Below, piece by piece: positions 22,607-36,112 of a DNA stretch of 64,000 bases. Origin of the DNA: Platynereis dumerilii (Eukaryota; Annelida; Polychaeta; Phyllodocida; Nereididae). The stretch lies in contig JAPTHN010000003.1 of the NCBI GenBank assembly GCA_026936325.1, positions 45,326,511 to 45,390,510 of the forward strand, read 5' to 3'. Each line of letters starts with the position of its first letter. Positions within the stretch are counted from its first letter, which is position 1. The notes beneath the pieces were generated by a model, which saw only the letters and a list, made by a program, of their open reading frames with translations, ran no database searches and was not told the origin of the DNA. A program made the translations under genes and the position numbers.

Positions 22607-23300
22607 CTGCGAGACGAAAGATATTTCAAAATAATTCGTAGATCAATTTAGGTATGAAATTTCAAGAAAAAGCAATCTTAATTCTTTAAATTAGATATAC
22701 AACTAAGCAAAAATTAAATTGAGACGAAAGAAATTTCAAATAATTTTATAGATCAATTTAGGTATGAGCTTTTGAGAAAATGCTATCCTAACCCTGTAAA
22801 TTAGATATACAATTAGATATACAACTGAGCTAAACTAAAATTAGTCTGAGTGTAATATCAATAGATGTATTAAAGACTTTCACAAGAATTACAGTTGACA
22901 ATTTTACATGTATTAGTAGTTTAGTAATAGTTTAGAAGCAGCTTAGTAGTGAAGCTTCGTAGCACTCGCAGTTCTCAATTCGCAAATGGTTAGGCCTAAT
23001 GAGCATTGTCAACTTTGATTCAAGCTTCAAGCTAATTCTCACACCTGGGTGAGAAGATGTCTTTTGTCTGCGTGACAGAGACCATGGAATTAATTGGACC
23101 AACTGTTAAGAATATCATTTGTCACATTGGCTTTCATTATCATGTTTTGAATGAAAGACAAAACCACCAAAAAAATTGATAGCACAGAAAGTACCCTGGC
23201 CTACTTCGGAGATGTTCTTATTAGTGACGCACTTAGAGTGCTAATTGGACCTTGACACATTGTCCTTCAATAGATTTTCTTATTGCAATAACAACTTTAC

Positions 23301-23440
23301 CTGTGTTCCTGTTCTCTGTTGGCAAGCAGTTCCTGCAAACTCTGAACTTGAGATTTCAAAGTTTTGACCTGGCTCGATAGAATCTCCACTTCCCGTTTAC
23401 CGGCTGATGCCCTGGCCTGAGCTTCCTGGATCTTTTTGTG
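23301..23440 (-). CDS. LRRCC1: LRRCC1 exon e
   Basis: The exon is 140 bp: 46 codons plus two bases, from HKKIQEAQARASAGKREVEI to LQELLANREQEH. The split codon AG|G gives Arg with the next exon, producing ANREQEHRKDL. This matches the LLALKEQEHRKEL stretch I recall in human LRRCC1. The acceptor is gttgtttttcag and the donor is gtaaag. A Tc1-like MITE fragment begins 24 bp upstream, in the preceding intron. Confidence 0.93.
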
Positions 23441-23463
23441 CTGAAAAACAACAATTTAAGTTC

Positions 23464-23880
23464 AGTGCCACCTGGAAGTAAGATAAACAGGAAAAGGCCA
23501 ATGGACCAATGCTTTCCTGATCCAACTGTATTTGGAAGCATGAACTCTCATCCAATAAGACAAAACCATACTGGGTTAAAAAGGATAATATTTGAGTTAT
23601 CTCTACAAGTCTGCAATTTTCTTCACTGCACTCAGAGTTCACTTATCAAATATTTCGCCCCATATGTTACTGTTTGCAGAGCAAAACAAATTAGCAGCCA
23701 TTTATTTGTATCCCACATGCCTTAAATGTCGTCCTTTGAGATGCAATATGTTTTCACCTCATCGGATGAAAATTCACGAATCCACAAGAAATTTGAGTGA
23801 CATTCAGACAATGTTCCGCATAATCCCAATGGAAAAACATCACCTGTTTCACTTACTTCCAAGTCTTACATGTTGCACTG
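23464..23880. mobile_element. Tc1-like palindromic MITE, decayed
   Basis: It begins CAGTGCCACCTGGAAGTAAG. Near its end are CATTTATTTGTATCCCACAT, CTCATCGGATGAAAATTCA and TTTCACTTACTTCCAAGT. The right terminus is eroded. It lies 24 bp upstream of the acceptor of LRRCC1 exon e. Confidence 0.75.
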
Positions 23881-24194
23881 CACTTCCAAAAAAAAAAAGA
23901 TTCATAGTTTCAATATACCTACTATATGCTTATATTTGGATAAGGATTTTGATGAACATTTCACCAAACCAGAACAATACACACATCAATATGCAGCCCT
24001 GAGCCAAAGACTCCAGCAAGGGCAAGCTGACAGGTCTCTTTGGCTAATACTCAAGTATTCTCATGGACAGAAGTTCACAGAATAACAGAAAAGGACATTT
24101 TTATTCAATAACTAAATGCTACATGAAACGTAAGTTGAATCTTTCCAAGATAAGGATATCTACTATCAAATTATCCCTGTATCATTCTACCAAC

Positions 24195-24329
24195 CTCATG
24201 AGCCAACTGCTGGCTGTGGTCAATGCCCGTCTTGCCAATTGTGTCTTCCGCAACTTTCAGGGCTCTTTGCAGTTTCTCGACATCAGTTTCCTTTTCCTCG
24301 GTTCTCTCTTGTGCTTTTTGCAGTTCCTC
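24195..24329 (-). CDS. LRRCC1: LRRCC1 exon d
   Basis: The exon is 135 bp, 45 codons in phase 0 at both ends, from EELQKAQERTEEKETDVEKL to GIDHSQQLAHE. The acceptor is ccattttctag. The donor reads GAG|gttggt, a GT donor with weak match to the usual GTRAGT. The peptide is strongly coiled coil with E/K heptads. The preceding intron, about 10.3 kb, is the longest one wholly inside the window. Confidence 0.9.
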
Positions 24330-24502
24330 CTAGAAAATGGAATAAAAAGATTATTGCATAACTGGATATATCATAATTAAGCTAGAAACTACAGTGGTTT
24401 CATTAGGCACTGGAAGTGAGCGAGTGAGTTTGTGTCTTTACTCACCATCAGCAACAGTTACTGTGTTGGATATTTAGAGGCAACATTAGGAGCTGGGAGA
24501 GA

Positions 24503-24677
24503 TAGATGGATGATTGGAGAGACTAATTAGGACAGGGCGAGGACATGGCAATCAGGCGAAGGATGATTGAATTAGCCGTCCAACATAGGCCCATGTGACC
24601 TGGCAAGAGCTGGATATGAACCCTGGACCAAGCGATTGGCAGCCTGGCATGCTACCACAAGACCAACCATCTCCCCA
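24503..24677 (-). mobile_element. tRNA-derived SINE with internal tail deletion
   Basis: The head GATGGTTGGTCTTGTGGTAG and GGTTCATATCC (B box with one change) are followed by the family body. The tail lacks the segment between the CTAATTAG block and the (ATCC) end. Confidence 0.82.
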
Positions 24678-24699
24678 GGCGCTGGGAGTTCATTTGTCG

Positions 24700-26380
24700 A
24701 TGACCAACAGATTGTATCAGTCTCCTCAAATTAAAGTGCTCCTGAAACTAATTTTCAAAATGGCTTGATAATGGCATTCACCATCATGACACCTTAATGA
24801 CACCCAAAGCACAAAAATTGCTCAATTAAAAATTTTCTTAATTCTTCGTAAATTTTGAGACCACTGTAAGTCACAAACAACTCAATTCCACACCGATTGG
24901 TGAAAAGTGATTCTGCATATTTGAGGCTCGCGATATGTGATTCAATTATTTTTTGTTGTGAGAACTTGTCTCATTATCCAGTATAGTCAGTTACTATTCA
25001 AAATTTAATTTTTAATCATAAATTACATTGAGGATGAACTTTTAGTTTGCAGCAGATCTAATTACCACCCAAGCCCAGATATTATAGGAGTGTCACGTGT
25101 CAAAAGCAGAAGTCTTCTGAAGTAGGAATGGCAATCTTTTTAAAAAAATCTCAAAATTGTAAGAAAACGCATACCTTTAGGCTAAACATGATTAAAAATC
25201 ACATTAAAACAAAGTGTAAAAACTGTTTTCAAAGAATTACAATTAGTTGACGATTATTCTGGTAATTATTTCTACTTGCATCTTTGGTTTTAAAAATGGA
25301 AGTTTCTGCTTTTTGTATTATTTTTTGTGAAAAGCATATTTCACAATGCCTTGAGGACAGTTAAGGCAGACATAAATTAAAACACTAAGTTGTCTTTTTC
25401 TCCATGGCAATTGTCCAAAATTGCCGTTCGATGTACACACAAGAAATATTTTACACAGCAAAGTAATTTGAAATGCTATATGAACTTATCTTGACAATTT
25501 ACAGCCAAAAGGTGAAAGAGATTAATCTTAAACAGTATTACAATTTTTTCTTCACATTTTAAAACTAAAAACTTATCTATAATATCACCTTTTCATAACG
25601 GTTCTTTGGAGCAATATAGTCAAAGTGTAGACAGGTTTCGATTCAATCAAAAGCGAAAATTTGTAACATAAGTCATGAAGCCCCGCCTCTAAATGTAGAT
25701 TTTGTGAAGACATCAGCTTTTTTTTTGTACATTAAATACAGGGGGAGTGGCATTAATAATGTGAAAAGAGCAAGACAGATCTGATAGTGCTCTCTGCATA
25801 TACAGTATCAGACGAAAGTTTAGAACGCGTCAATATTTTGTCAATATAAGGGAAAATAGGTGCTCAGCTAAAGAATTTCTGCATGGATTCTCATGCCTAT
25901 GTATCAGGGAAGTTCTACACTAGAGAAAACTTCAACTATTTTTATCACTTACTTGAATATGTGTGATAAACTTACGGTCTGATCCTACTTACATCCAAAA
26001 AGGCCTTTAATGGCATTGTACCTTAGAGGACAGGTGGGTAAATTATTCTATGTTATTTGGAAAACATTCTTTTTGGAGTATATGGCAGCAAATAATAGTA
26101 AATTTAGAAGTTTGAAAGCTGGTAGGATCATTATAATTTTATGATCATTGATCAATAACTAGTTTAAACTGAAGTTCAGCATTATAATATTTACATAAAG
26201 AGAATATCAAATATAAAAGAAATCTGAATGTGCAATAAGATGTGAAATGATTATGAATATTACATTTTAATATCATGCTATCATATCATTATGCACATTA
26301 GTAAATTGTACGGCAGACCCAGTATTGTACAGCAGAGCCTGTATTGTACGACAATGTCAAATTTTTTATTTTGCAGAAGT
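24700..26380. other. AT-rich intron, nothing firm
   Basis: Part of the exon c-d intron. TACAGTATCAGACGAAAGTT at about 25800 resembles a mariner-type terminus, but no matching inverted end was found. Confidence 0.5.
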
Positions 26381-26387
26381 CAGGTTC

Positions 26388-26550
26388 AAGGGCGGTTAGT
26401 TCAGTTAGAAGCTGGGTCATGGGTTCAACTCTAGCTCTGGCCAGGTTATAAGGACTTATGTTGGACAGCAGTTTCAATCATCCTTCGCCTCATTGCTGTG
26501 TCCACCTCCTGTCCTTATTAGCCTATCAGTATACATAAATGTGGTCAATT
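26388..26550 (+). mobile_element. tRNA-derived SINE, plus strand
   Basis: The head GGCGGTTAGTTCAGTTAGAA, B-box-like GGGTTCAACTC and the family block TTTCAATCATCCTTCGCCTC are present. The tail is shortened. A headless fragment of the same family lies at 27268-27330 (minus). Confidence 0.78.
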
Positions 26551-27505
26551 CGTCACAAGAATGTCAGTCATACAGGCATTTGCTTGCAAGACATGCGATC
26601 GCACTAGGTCCTAAATGCAAGAAACCACTGTATGTTAAATTGGACTAATAATCATGAACATCGTCATAAAATAAGCAATGAACAGGAAAATTTTAAAATT
26701 AAACAAATGCGTGCAATTGCATGGATAAATCAATGTTAATGAGTATATTTATATCTAGTTAAATGTAACATTAAGTACAGTAGACAGCCTGTACAATTTT
26801 CCACAAGGTTCATTCCATGTCAAACAGACAAATTTTCAGAAAGTCCCTGCTCGACCATCTCGGATCTTCTTAAAACTCCAGTCAGTTATTGACCTTTTAT
26901 CAAAATGAGTATTTCCATAATAATAACTCCCGCCGACACATAGTTTTGGACATACGGGCCCTTAAGTGGAGGAGGTTGTCAACAAGATTTCCTGAAAATC
27001 ATTCCAGACCATCCGTGGTTAGAGATTTAAAGCTACATTCAACATTGCTTCAGCACCTCTGTTGCTATTCCTAGTGACTGGGGAAAACATAGCTTCATTA
27101 GTCTACAGTTTCATGAAGTCATGGGATGCCCCAAAACACAAAACAAGGGCCTTTGTGCTGCAGTAACTCATATAATATATGTGTCAGGCCATATATTGTC
27201 CCCATCACAGACTAGGCAAAATAATGATGGGGACCAATGAGTTGGCTGTAAAAAGTTTAAACTATCGCAGGCTAATTAGGAGAAGAGGATGACATAGCAA
27301 TGAGGCAAAGAAGGCTTTAAAAGTACCCTCCAACATTAGTCATGGTAACGTAGCCAGAACAGAAAAATTTCAAAATAAAAAGAGAGGGACAATGCCGTGA
27401 ACTTCTGTACTAAGCAGGTGTTCAACAGTCTCTAATAAGTAATTGACACACAAATGTACATAAAATTTTCATTTTTTTTAAATTAGTGAAGTAGAGCGGA
27501 GCAAA

Positions 27506-28376
27506 TATTATATAGATAGTGGATGGTGAGGAGACCAATATTGAGTTTTATTGGCCGAAGCAGTAATATTGGTTGAGGCCGCAGGCCGAGACCAATATTA
27601 CCTGCTGAGGCCAATAAAACTCAATATTGGTCGACTCAACATCCACTATTTGTTATATTCTACACCAAAATTTTCAGACTGATACAATGTCATGTTTGCC
27701 TGTTTTCAATTTGAAATTCTGAAAAAAAAATCGATCTATCCAAATCTATCCAGCTTTCTATTTAGCTTTTTATCTAGCTATCTATCTAGTTATCTACCTA
27801 GCTCTCTATCTAGCTATCTACCTACCTTTCTATCTAACTATCTATCTAACTGTCTATCTATCTATTGATTTGTATCCTTTCAATTTTTTTATTCTATTTT
27901 GTAAAAGCGCTTTTCGGTAATTCTTTATTGTAAAATCATTTTTATGATTTCTTTTTAAAGTTTTAGTTTAGGACTTTAGGTTATATGGCTTTAATTGCTC
28001 TTCTTCAAATGGATTGACTTTTTTATGAACTGGAAATAGTTTCACTTAGAGAGTCTTGAGAGTGACACAAGTTTCAATTGGAATTTCGTCAATTATCCTT
28101 AATAGCAATTAGCATCTTGATAATAGAAAAGTTGTTGTGTTTCCTTCAATAGTAATTGAGAATTTGATTGGAAAGGAGTCAATACATGTACAATCGAAGA
28201 CTAAATTGATACAGGGCATAGTGCTGCATTAACTGTAGTGCATGTGCACTGAGGACGCCAATATAGACTTAAGGCGCCAATAACACTTTTCACACGCCAA
28301 TATCGTTATTTATTGGCGTGGCACGTGATTGATATCACGTCACCTGATTGGCTCACAAATTTTGGTGCAGAATATA
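27506..28376. mobile_element. foldback/MITE with 150-bp near-perfect hairpin
   Basis: 27506-27656 is a long palindrome (GGAGACCAATATTGAGTTTT, TATTGGCC and their inverse, centre GGCCGCAGGCC). The segment 27654-28376 has its own inverted ends (TATATTCTACACCAAAATTT). A similar sequence begins at 63825 and may run off the window. Confidence 0.75.
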
Positions 28377-28399
28377 GGTATATATATACTGTGTCGTAT

Positions 28400-31300
28400 T
28401 ACAATTCTAAAAAACAGTAACAAAAAATAACACATAAATTTTCATGCCACTCAAATGAAACAGTATTTGCATGAAAAGTTTTGTCTCTTTCATAATAGAG
28501 AAATGTGAACTTTTTATGACGAAATAATTTGAAATAGTTGGAAGTGCAACTGCTTTTCAGTTTTCACAATAACACCATTATAAAAGTGCATGGAAATTAC
28601 TAAAGAATGTGTCATGTATGTTAGAAAACATTTCGAAATCATATAAGTCATTCGCCAAAATATACACAAGGTCAAAAGCATAATAAATACTGCTGTGACC
28701 ATGACTTAAAGCAAATGTCCAGGATTTCGAACTGTTCGCATGCAATAAACTGTAATTAACCGTCAATAACAGAACGGCATTGCACCTAAACCAGGATTTG
28801 GCTTAATCGGAGGAAAATAAAGATCTTTTTATGAAGTCATTCGCGCAAAATCAGAATGATTACTTGCCAAGTTTAAGGTGTCGAATGTAATGCAATGGCT
28901 ACAATTGAAAAACACACTATTATTCAAAACACTAAATAAATAAGAAGGGCTTCACGCTTTTTAAATTTAAAAGGGTGCATCTTGTCTGAAATCTACTAAA
29001 TTGAAATTAACTATGTAGTTTATTCTTGAATGTCTTTTTCTAAGCAAACACAATATTTTGGGAGCTAAATTTTTATTAGAGAATCAAAAAAAACATAAAA
29101 ATTAATTCAATGTCATTAAAAAACACATTATTTTTAGGCATTGAATGGCTCTCTTGGGAGTTTGATAAAAATATAAATTGCACCAGCAATAGAAAAATAT
29201 TAAATATTCCACTAGCAATATGCTGGATCTGACTGGATTTCCATCAACAGACAGTTTCTAAAATGTTGGTAAAATCATTGGACATGGGCCCATAAATTTT
29301 TTTAAAGTCTCGATCTTGAAGAAATTTAAGAGCAATTTTTCTAACAAAAAGGAAGTTTCTTCTTTACAAGTTTCAGCTGATACAGAATTTTACATTTAAA
29401 ATAGAATAGAATTAAGAAGAAGTAATTTCAAAATTATGCTAATGATATTAAAATTTTTTGAAAAGAAAAATATAACTTTTAAAGAGGAAACACTCCGAAC
29501 AATTAGTTAAAACGTTCCAAAAAGTTTCGCATGGTTGAGGTCACCTTCCGAACACCTTGAAAATGCCATGCTTAGGAACAACACATTAACAAACGCCATA
29601 TTTCAGCCTACCATATTTTGAAAAAGCACTTGGCTTTACAATAACCTACTCAAGGCTAAATAGCTGGCTGGAGTGGATATATAAAAGTTAAAATGAGCCA
29701 AGCCTCCCCAAGTTAATGGGGCAGTGAACATTGTGGTGAAACTGGCCACATTTGAATGTCATAGAAACATGCAACAAAAGTATAGCAGTACAGTTATGGC
29801 TGCTGAGGTTATGCTAGTGATATTACTGATATGGGATTGAAATACTAGTGCTTATTAGGAAACATTTTCATGGAATATACATTAAACTTTCAGGGATCTA
29901 CCACTAGTGCTTCTCCAGTATGGATATGACAATTTCATGCGAATAAAACAAATCAGTAAATGAATTAAGTGATCATCATTCATGTGGCATTTACTTGGAA
30001 AAATATTAGTGGAATTGTACATTTAGCTTCCAGAGATCTACCAGTGTGCTTCTACATTATTTTGATTAAGGATAATGACAATTTGATGTGAATATACCTA
30101 ATCAGAATAACATAAGGGATTATCAAATATGGAACATTCTAACAGTTAAATTTGCATATCACACTTGCTCTTTGATCAAATGACATCAAACCATCATTTC
30201 ATTTATCAATACACTATATGTGTGACATCACATACATTGGTATACGGTATACCCTGAATTTGGATTTAAAGTGCAACTAAATTATATTATCAAAATGAAC
30301 CAAAATGGTTACAAAATACAAATAATAACGTCAGTAAACATAACATACTTGCACATGAGACATTGTACACAATTACCATATGAGACAAATCACATTGGAG
30401 TAGATAGTTAGTATTCAAGAATGTGCACAATGCTCATTGAGACAGAACACTCACACTGCAATTAGCAATTATGAAATTTGTCAAACATTCATGTTATCCA
30501 AATTATCTAATACGTGTAGATTATGGAATAACCCATGCCGCATATAAAATCAAAGAGTTTATGAGGAGAAAATCAAGCTTCATCGATTGTTTATGGAAAC
30601 AAGGAGGTTAAAAACTAATTTAAAGTGGAATCGACATGCCTTATTTGACATGTTCAATGTGACAGAATACATTCAAGGAATATAATTTCAATATCATTAC
30701 AACATCATTATTTAGCATTAGCACTCCACAAATTGGTACAAAAACTAAGAAATTTAAATTCAAAATGTTGCCTTCACAAACTTTGAAGGAAATATGAATC
30801 TTGAAACTATTAATTAAAACAAGTTATCTTGTGTCTAAAATTGGTAAGTAAAAGCACCCATACATGGGGTAAATGTGCAAGAACTTGGCTAAGAGGGATG
30901 CACTAACCATTACACATTGCTACTTGCTACTTACTGTCATTAAATGACAACAATTGTACTAGTCAAAGAAAATTTTGGTACATTTGTGAAATATGAGAAC
31001 ATTGCCAATGAAATACAATACAAAGAATATGATAGAGTGACAAGTACTTAAGAAATACATTGATTCATAATTTCAAATCATTTCAAAGTTCTAAACTTGG
31101 AGAAATTGGAAGTACAATACAGTATATTCTCGAGTATGTTATACATTCAAAGATTATTCGAACTGGAACAATTTTTCATAGCAATAAGAAATCACTAATT
31201 TTTAAAACAATGGAATTAATCGGAATAGACAAATGATTGGCAACCTGTGATCGATGATTAAACATTTTCTACAGAGTGCAGCCAGTTCCTTAGAGATTTA

Positions 31301-32500
31301 GAAAAATACTTTCATAAATAGTTGTGGATTTACTACAGTCAAGGAATACCTGGAATTCCATGGATTCATCATTACCAGAGACTTCAATACAGCGAAACAC
31401 CATTCGACAGGCCAGGTCAGTGACATTTTAATACATTCGTATTTAAAAATCATCTTTGTATTTAGCTGTGACTGCCCAGATAGATGATTACGTGAACTGG
31501 ATATCATTTGTCAAAAAAAAAAAAAACTGATTTCTCGGAATCAGATTAACTACTTGATTTATTGACTCTTTAACCTGGACAACTTTACAGATGCATAAAA
31601 AGAATTGTAATGCGGTTTTTCTGGTGTCCTGCGTAAGAAAGACGGTTCATAGTGGAAGAAATTAATAGGTTCTTCATTCTTCAAGTGTATTATCATGAGA
31701 CATCAAGGTCACATTGTCCAATTAGTCACCATGAATTAATTTCAGAAAGCAAGTTATTTAGACAAAAGAAATAAGAATATATTTCATTGTCTATGAATAC
31801 AACATTCATTGTATGAATATAAGAAACATCTTTCATTTCTCCTATCTTCATGGCGCTTTTTATAGCTAAATAGTGGTAATACACTGTGCGATCGCTTTCG
31901 CGATTCAACATCTTAAATGTATGGATCTATCATCTATAAATCCATTCTAATAATATAAAAAAAAAGATTATTCAGGCAAAGCCCTAAGGGAAGTCAATTT
32001 CCTCATCTTACACCCTACACTACTTTCTGTTCATATCAACAAGTACAAGGGTAGACAAAAGCTAGGTGGGCATCAGAGTGTGACAATTTCACAAAAATGT
32101 CACACATTGCATTTTGTGATATATAAAAAATAGACATCCATCATTTCAATGACATTTTCAATAGCCAATTGCACATTCATTTACTGGTTAGTGAAACAAG
32201 TGTCAACTTATCTTGGATTTAATCCAGAAATGTAACCGACTGCTCAATTTGACTTATTGCTCATTATGCGCATTCCTTTAGATTTTTTAAAAGTAATTTT
32301 TATACTGACGATTCATGAAAGACTTCATATGTTTTTAACATGAAGACAGCTGATTAGAAAGACATTTTAAGTATAAAACTCTTTTCAAAAACAGTACAAA
32401 GTACTAACAAGTTGTCAGACTGTTGTCTATTTAAGACAGATATATATTATTAACAGAGAGCCAGATAGTAAGATGGATAGAAGATGAATAGGCATATAAA
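28400..32500. other. AT-rich intron, nothing recognised
   Basis: About 4 kb of AT-rich DNA without coding, TIR or SINE signals, apart from a short SINE-like 3' piece at 30838-30915. Confidence 0.55.
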
Positions 32501-32526
32501 TACAGCCAGACACAATAGATGTATAG

Positions 32527-32553
32527 TATAGATAGACAGATATATGCAGATAA

Positions 32554-32628
<75 letters not shown>

Positions 32629-32632
32629 TAAT
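32527..32632. repeat. (AGAT)n microsatellite
   Basis: About 26 nearly perfect GATA units, with looser copies to 32670. Smaller tracts occur at 43547-43579 (CAGATAGA), 27740-27870 (CTAT/TAGC) and 21255-21300 (CAAT). Confidence 0.97.
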
Positions 32633-32699
32633 ACTATAAGTAGATAGATCACAGAGGTAGACAGATAGGTCATAAGACAGTCGCTATTACATAACACAA

Positions 32700-34400
32700 A
32701 CTGACTTATTAAAGTTAAATAACTTGTTTCCTGTTTATTTCAAATCTTTCAATAACTTTTCATAAACACATTAGAAATATGGACATTTATCAAATGCTAT
32801 TCCATTAAGACTGAAAGTCAGAATAGAAATTCTGCCAATTTCACTTAATTTCTCCAACATATCAAAGAAATCGCATTACCATATTTATCAAGTATTTTAG
32901 CAGCTTACTGAGCTAAGGAAATAAGTCTTAATGACTAAGTCTACTTTCAAATATTTCTAAACCACTTTCTTATCGTTTTTTTTGCAAATTTTACAAAAAA
33001 TTAATCTTTATTAGCTTTTCGGATATTATGAGCGCATAAAGTTTAGAAACTGCCATGGAATAGTTCACGGATGTGATTGTGCAGTAGTCCTTGAGTATTA
33101 AGACCACCCCATCTGCTTTCAAAGAGGTCTCTTGTGGGGGTTGCAGTCTCTCTCAGTGCCGGAGGAAGTTGGTCACATCAGTCAAGGCAGGTGCATAAGG
33201 AAAAGTGGTCACATAAGGCAAACTGGTCGCATTTGTAAGGCAAGTCGGTCTTATAAGAAGGGATCTTATAGATCAGGGATCCGAGTCTTCGCTGATTAGA
33301 GTATTTGATCTGAGAAAGTCAAAATCATATTATACCTAAATGGAACACACAACATGGAATCTGGTATTTTGCATACATTTTTTAAAAGTTTTGTATGTTT
33401 TTAAAAATGTCTCAAAATCGAAAATTAAAGGTACTGACCTCCTCTACCTGTGTGCCAAATTTTATATACGTCACAAAGTGAACAATTACGCCCTAATATC
33501 TGGCTTAGAACCTGAACTATATTGACTAATCAAATAAAATTAATAGATTCGAAAATTACTGAAGCCCATCAAAACTGCCGATGTACGTTTTTCTTTCTTT
33601 CTTGCTTACACTGACATAGATTCAAGTTTCTAATTGTTTGTCAATTTTGTAACAATTTCATTTGATGCTTTTTTGTCACCGACTTCAATTTGTCACCGAC
33701 TCGACTACCTATCATTGTAAAATGGTGTCAAGGGCCTTACTCAATATAGATATATACATAATCTGAGTCAGTGCAAATACAAATTAATCAGCATTGAGTG
33801 TAATATATATTCTGCTTCAATGTCATTATGCATATTTTAGACACTTTTTCTTGTTTTTGTATCATATTTTATACAATTCAGTAGCAAAAATATTGCAAAA
33901 AAATATCAAATTCCCCAAATTTTAATCTCATTGAAATCTTTACAGTGAAATAACTTAATTATCTTTGGTATGAAATAATGAATGAGAGATTTTTATGTCA
34001 GACGCACTACATGTTGATTATCATGTATACTATACATTGGATTGAATTTTACGCCTCCATCCCGTACTCTATCTTTTTTTTGCTCAAGAGTACACTATTA
34101 AAGAAATCGTTTTAAAGATATCAAAACAATATGAGTCTTGGTACAGCAGGGTCATTATAAATTGGAATATCAAATTACTAAATTGTTTTCAGGCCAGAAA
34201 CACTAGTAGGCCCATGATTCAATTATACCTGGCAGAACAAATAATGTTAATGCTCCAAAAATTACTCAGGAGTCACTATGGTATTATTTTTCAAATAATA
34301 GTATTATTTCTCGGAAATTTAACAAATATAGACCAACAAGCATACTATGACTGCAAAAACAAATTTAGAAAACAGCGATATATATTTAATTGTAGTGTAT
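32700..34400. other. AT-rich intron, nothing recognised
   Basis: Only a short imperfect repetition (GGTCACAT, AAGGCAA) at 33170-33250 was noticed. Confidence 0.5.
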
Positions 34401-34407
34401 AGATGGA

Positions 34408-34612
34408 ATGAGGGATGGATGATTGGGGTTTTACGTCCTGCATTTACGCACTGTGTAGACCAATGAGGACATGAGGACACGGCAATGAGGCTAAGGATGA
34501 TCGAAACAGCCGTCCGACAAGGGCCCAGGCGACCCGACAAGAGCTAGATTCGAACCCTTGACCAAGTGATTGGCAGCCCAGCATGCTACCACCAGACCAC
34601 CCTCCCCCTCTT
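34408..34612 (-). mobile_element. tRNA-derived SINE near LRRCC1 exon c
   Basis: The minus-strand B box is GGGTTCGAATC (34557-34547) and the tail is ACGTAAAACCCCAATCATCC. It lies about 40 bp downstream of the exon c donor. Confidence 0.87.
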
Positions 34613-34652
34613 ACATCAGGAGAAAAACACAAATATTATAATGAAGTCTTAC

Positions 34653-34771
34653 CTTTAAAACTTCCACTTCGGCCTGCAAGCGCACCTTCACTTCCCGCTC
34701 ATTAGTCAACGCTTGTTTTAGGCGACCAGTAGCTTCAATCGCAATTTCTTGCACGTCCTTCCCTTCAGACA
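34653..34771 (-). CDS. LRRCC1: LRRCC1 exon c
   Basis: The exon is 119 bp: two bases plus 39 codons, SEGKDVQEIAIEATGRLKQA then LTNEREVKVRLQAEVEVLK. The acceptor is ttatttcag and the donor is gtaag. The sequence is charged and heptad-like. The TGRLKQALTNER core parallels the TDRLKEIIFRER segment of the vertebrate protein as I remember it. A tRNA-derived SINE ends about 45 bp inside the following intron. Confidence 0.92.
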
Positions 34772-35674
34772 CTGAAATAAGAAAATAAATAGTCATAATT
34801 TCAAAATATGAATCACAGAAATGTAAAGCTTGGCAAAAAACCAAATGCCTTACTTACACAGAGAGCTCACGACTACAAAAACCAGCCAAATTAAGTAATA
34901 TTCAGATATTATTCAGATATGCACCATCATTAATTTCTACCTAATATAAGGATAAGAAGTCTATGAAATTATGTTCTGTCAGAATAAAGAGAATGTGTCA
35001 CTATAGAGTTGTACTTCAATAGAGGTGATATTTCCTTGATTATGATCATTATATGAAGCAAAAGTGTGCATTTCTAACAATGGGGGGGGGGACATAGGCC
35101 TACTAACTTTATTGCAGCCATATCCCAGCCAGAAGCGAAAGAACTTTTAAGTTACAGAAGTTTTAAGAAAAATGACACACAGAATTATGACAAATTAGTT
35201 TCACACACATAACACAGAATTTAAGATGGAGGGTAAAAGGGAAGTTGGCGGATAGGAAAAGGAAAGTTGGCAGATAGGAAAAGGAAAATAGAAATTTGAC
35301 AAATGAGTTAAGAAGGAATAAGAACAAGCCATCTTGAAATGAAAGATAAGGCTTTAACAGGAGTAGTGAGATATCTGCATAGATCAATTGAAGAAAAGGG
35401 AAAAGTTTAAAAATTTGATCAATGGGCACTGGGCAGAGAAAAGGGAACCAGGTTGAGCTGAAAGAGTTATTGTTCCTGAGATGTAAACTTGCTTTACCGG
35501 TGAGTTAAATTTTCTCAAATACGAGTATATTGAGTAATCACCATTAATTTTGTGAGAGAGAAAGGAAATATTATATACATACTTTTAATATTAATCAGTG
35601 AATGATGCATTGAGTTCAGCGCTGTTTGAAGCACCTGTCTCGTGTGTTTCTAAAAGTGGCAAATTCACCTGTTA

Positions 35675-35852
35675 CACTGTAAAATTTGTAATTTTGAGTT
35701 AGCACAAATGATTGAGTGAGATGGTTGAACAATTGTTTGAGCTGACCTAGCTTGTTGTTTTGAGTTATGACAATAAGCTATGTTAGCTGAAAGGAATTTT
35801 GCAACCATCTCTGTCAATCATTTTTCTGATTCAAAATTCAAATTTTACAGTG
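35675..35852. mobile_element. CACTG-ended MITE, 178 bp
   Basis: The ends are CACTGTAAAATTTG and its inverse, flanked by TA. It contains TGATTGAGTGAGATGGTTG. CACTG termini with a 2-bp duplication fit the CACTA/EnSpm group, but the assignment is tentative. It lies 64 bp past the donor of LRRCC1 exon b. Confidence 0.78.
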
Positions 35853-35916
35853 TATGGTGACTGGTGAATATAACTGTCGCCACTGGTGTATGATCACATA
35901 TACACTCTATATTTAC

Positions 35917-36016
35917 TCTTTGACTTCATGGCCTGGATGTGGTCGACCAACTTCTTGGCTGCTTGTTCCGACTTCCATCTTCTTTCTCTCTCTTTCTCCA
36001 AATCATTCATCAGTTC
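35917..36016 (-). CDS. LRRCC1: LRRCC1 exon b: start of conserved coiled coil
   Basis: The exon is 100 bp: 33 codons plus one base, ELMNDLEKERERRWKSEQAA then KKLVDHIQAMKSK. The acceptor is tttctgtttcag and the donor is gtaaat. The Arg/Glu-rich segment with a Trp corresponds to the conserved EREKRWRAEQA region I recall in vertebrate LRRCC1. The single trailing A joins the TG that opens the next exon to make a Met codon. Two small CACTG-ended MITEs lie within 100 bp on either side. Confidence 0.92.
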
Positions 36017-36112
36017 CTGAAACAGAAATTATTGTGCTTTCATTATAGATGGTTGGTTGTGTTTTTACAACATGATTTTGTGTTCCGCAGCAGAGAATCC
36101 AGTCCGCAACCA

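Noticed and set aside
25800-26340. Mariner-type element starting TACAGTATCAGACG
   Set aside because: No inverted partner end and no transposase frame.
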